Positions 62,340 to 64,000 of a stretch of 64,000 nucleotides of DNA are shown here, piece by piece. Position numbers and translations under genes: made by a program. Position 1 is the first letter of the stretch. Each line of letters opens with the position of its first letter. The stretch lies in assembly GCF_002902945.1 (NCBI RefSeq), contig NZ_CP026104.1, positions 62,001-126,000 on the forward strand, given 5' to 3'. This DNA comes from Paraburkholderia caribensis. Lineage in GTDB: Bacteria; Pseudomonadota; Gammaproteobacteria; Burkholderiales; Burkholderiaceae. The notes under the pieces were generated by a model. The model was given only the letters and a program-made list of their open reading frames with translations. It was not told the DNA's origin and searched no databases.

Positions 62340-62948
62340 ATGAAAATAACTTCGTCAAAAGTTTTACCAGAACGCTCCTCGGTTATCGGACGTCCGAGTG
62401 CACGCAACTCTATCTTGGAAGTTGCGATCCAGCTCATTCAAGAAGCCGGCGTGGAGGCCTTGACATATGAAGCCTTGGCCGAGCGGGCCGGTATGACGAA
62501 GGGGGGCGTACTCTATCATTTTCCGAACCGCGAGGAGTTGAATCGGGCGGTCAGGGAATACGTGCGCGAGCGTTACCGGGCCGCAAGATGGGAGTCAACG
62601 GAACGCTTACCACCTGGGCCGTCGCGCAATTTGAAGGGTTGGGCGATGTCCTCCTTGCACAATAGGTCTCGACTCGATGCGGTCAGTGCCAAGATCATGA
62701 CCTCTGGGATGTGGGACGCCGATGAAGGCAGGGCGCACCACCTAGAACGATTCGGTCGTATCAGCAAGGGAGTTGGCTTTGATCGGGCGGCTGTAGTTTA
62801 TCTCGCGACGGAGGGGCTTTGGTTCCTGGAACTCGCCGGATTTTCGCCATTCACGAAGAAAGAGCGCAAACATATCGTTTCCCTGCTGCTGGAACTCGCC
62901 GATGGAGCAGAGATTGGTGAAGCAGCCGCGAGCAAGAAGGATAGGTAA
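62340..62948 (+). CDS. TetR-family transcriptional regulator (paralogue of 32517)
   Basis: A 202-residue TetR regulator. HTH: ILEVAIQLIQEAGVEALTYEALAERAGMTKGGVLYHFPNREEL. The C-terminal domain includes VVYLATEGLWFLELAGFSPFTKKERKHIVSLLLELA, collinear with the protein at 32517. It lies 75 bases after the binding-protein gene in the same direction, so it may be co-transcribed and act on the dyad at 61047 to control the ABC/oxidase/PLP operon. The ligand is probably an amino acid or its breakdown product. Confidence 0.92.
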   Translation: MKITSSKVLPERSSVIGRPSARNSILEVAIQLIQEAGVEALTYEALAERAGMTKGGVLYHFPNREELNRAVREYVRERYRAARWESTERLPPGPSRNLKGWAMSSLHNRSRLDAVSAKIMTSGMWDADEGRAHHLERFGRISKGVGFDRAAVVYLATEGLWFLELAGFSPFTKKERKHIVSLLLELADGAEIGEAAASKKDR

Positions 62949-63409
62949 TGCGTTGTGTGCACAGCCGTCGGGGCTAACGCTTTGCCTAGCAAGCTTGGAT
63001 GGCATGGAGGTTGGTTGCGGGACTTATGCATGGAATCGTGCTGTTTGCCAAATGCCCGGGCCTACAGCGGCCAAGTGGTGGATGGCAAGTTTGCGTTCCG
63101 CCGGTTTATGACACTGCCATTCCTAGCCCGAACGGTCTCTGTGCGGCGGCTCCTTGCTAAATTGGCTGCTTCAAGAGTTTTAAGTCTGCGCAGGTTCTCG
63201 TAGAGCGCCGCTAGGTGGGCACTGTCTAGTACAACCTCGCAATAGAATTGCTTGCAAAGGATTGCCCAGCTGATCTGGCTGTTGCTTGGGCACGACGGGC
63301 TTGAAGATACAAACCGCCCGTATGACTGGATGGTCGGTCGTGCACGAGTGCCGTTCTTCTTCTCGTTAGTACAAGTGGTCTCATCCGGGGCAAACAGGTA
63401 GGGCCGTCG
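62949..63409. other. Stretch without a recognised gene
   Basis: About 460 bases between the TetR gene and the IS110 fragment. A reverse frame (63062-63400) is open and continues into the transposase remnant, reading HLAALYENLRRLKTLEAANL, but it does not match IS110 or another family I know. It may be host DNA fused to the element by deletion. Confidence 0.4.
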
Positions 63410-63804
63410 ACGATAGATCGTTCGAAACTTGACGAGCAACGAGCGCATAAGATGAAGGCTTAGCATCACTTGCTGATCCTCTGTCTCGGCGGCAACGGTG
63501 CGCATGCCGGGTTGCTGCACTTCAGTTCAGATTCCCCGCGCGTCCGCCGCGTCGGTCTTGTTCGGTTTGCACAAAAGGTCGAATGAACTGAGCGTGTAAC
63601 CGCACCACTTCGTGTCCGAGCGCCCACCAGTGAGCACACTTCCGCAAGCTTCGAGGGCGACGCGGGCGGCAGGGCGCTGCGCCAGAAATGCAACCATATC
63701 TTCACGTCAAAACTTGCGATTCGCAATCTCGCCAGTTTGGGCGTCGACCCAATACATCTGGAACGCCCGTTTTGCAATGTCGAGTCCGTATGTCGTTGCA
63801 TTCA
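63410..63804 (-). mobile_element. Truncated, frameshifted IS110-family transposase
   Basis: From an ATG at 63804 the reverse strand reads TTYGLDIAKRAFQMYWVDAQ, TGEIANRKF, a TGA, then MVAFLAQRPAARVALEACGS: the RuvC-like DEDD N-terminal domain of IS110 transposases. A second break occurs before KPNKTDAADARGI; after that QQPGMRTVAAETEDQQVMLS and HLMRSLLVKFRT follow, where homology stops. The C-terminal catalytic Ser domain is missing. The element is dead and marks past insertion at the island's right edge. Confidence 0.85.
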
Positions 63805-64000
63805 TCGGGGGCCTCCGTTCCTCAAGTGGTTGTGTCGCAACACTACCAATTTGGCACATTGATGCCATTCGGTCCTGGAGCCCCGCAATCGTGCCGAATT
63901 CCCCGGAGGGAGGGCGGTGTCCATTCCATCTCGGCCAGCATGGTCAGGATGAAGCGCCTGCGCGCACACCTAACTGACTCGCGTCGGCAGGAAATTGTGT
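63805..64000. other. Upstream flank of the IS110 remnant
   Basis: About 200 bases to the window edge with no gene seen. It may include the left end of the element, but IS110 ends are not inverted repeats and I could not define a boundary. Confidence 0.3.

Noticed and set aside
1..64000. tRNA, rRNA or CRISPR array
   Set aside because: No cloverleaf-like tRNA ends, rRNA stretches or regularly spaced repeats were noticed on reading; a dedicated scan could not be run.

Overview
The window (GC-rich, dense, mostly short intergenic gaps) looks like accessory chromosome or megaplasmid DNA of a Burkholderiales bacterium (Paraburkholderia, Caballeronia or Burkholderia type). This rests on the gene repertoire: DUF4148 periplasmic proteins, a Burkholderia-type trimeric porin, a MipA/OmpV protein with a two-component system, many LysR/GntR/Lrp/TetR regulators beside catabolic operons, and an IS110 remnant. 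I saw no rRNA, tRNA, CRISPR array, phage or conjugation genes.

Layout. 0-9 kb: a GntR regulator cut by the left edge, a decayed 3-hydroxyacid dehydrogenase, two MFS transporters flanking a histidine kinase without a partner, then MipA/OmpV convergent with a complete two-component system. 9.4-13.4 kb: a family III CoA-transferase plus an acyl-CoA hydratase (itaconate/mesaconate-type chemistry), a broken MHS-family transporter and a divergent LysR. 13.5-26.5 kb: the most coherent block. It holds a GntR regulator, palindromic operators, an enolase paralogue lacking both active-site histidines, glycerate 2-kinase, an Lrp regulator, a PotDABC-type ABC importer, a DadA-like dehydrogenase, RidA, a GhrA-like hydroxypyruvate reductase, a class II aldolase and a GNAT acetyltransferase. 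Read together, this could be a route from a D-amino acid (D-serine-like) through hydroxypyruvate, D-glycerate and 2-phosphoglycerate to PEP. 26.5-30 kb: alpha/beta hydrolase, a DUF4148 remnant, ECF sigma factor, membrane protein. 30-40 kb: a second amino-acid island sharing paralogues with the first (aldolase, Lrp, broken RidA, broken DadA) and adding a BhcC/D-threonine-aldolase-type PLP enzyme, a TetR, a class V aminotransferase, diaminopropionate ammonia-lyase and a porin. 40-49 kb: DUF4148 protein, acyl-CoA ligase, then LysR, CitE-type lyase, MaoC hydratase, acetate-type CoA-transferase and pyruvate oxidase PoxB, a plausible dicarboxylate-to-acetyl-CoA/pyruvate/acetate operon. 49-56 kb: a decayed stretch (YnfM-like MFS, two LysR and a peptide-ABC ATPase, all broken) around a VOC protein and an intact MFS transporter. 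56-63 kb: a third island with a five-gene operon (amino-acid ABC ATPase, two permeases, D-amino-acid-oxidase-family enzyme, second BhcC-like PLP enzyme), a divergent Tat-exported binding protein and a TetR paralogue. The right end carries an IS110 transposase fragment.

The themes are uptake and breakdown of unusual (probably D- or 3-hydroxy-) amino acids and of CoA-activated C5 dicarboxylates, repeated paralogy between islands, and many pseudogenes, as expected of a fluid region under turnover.
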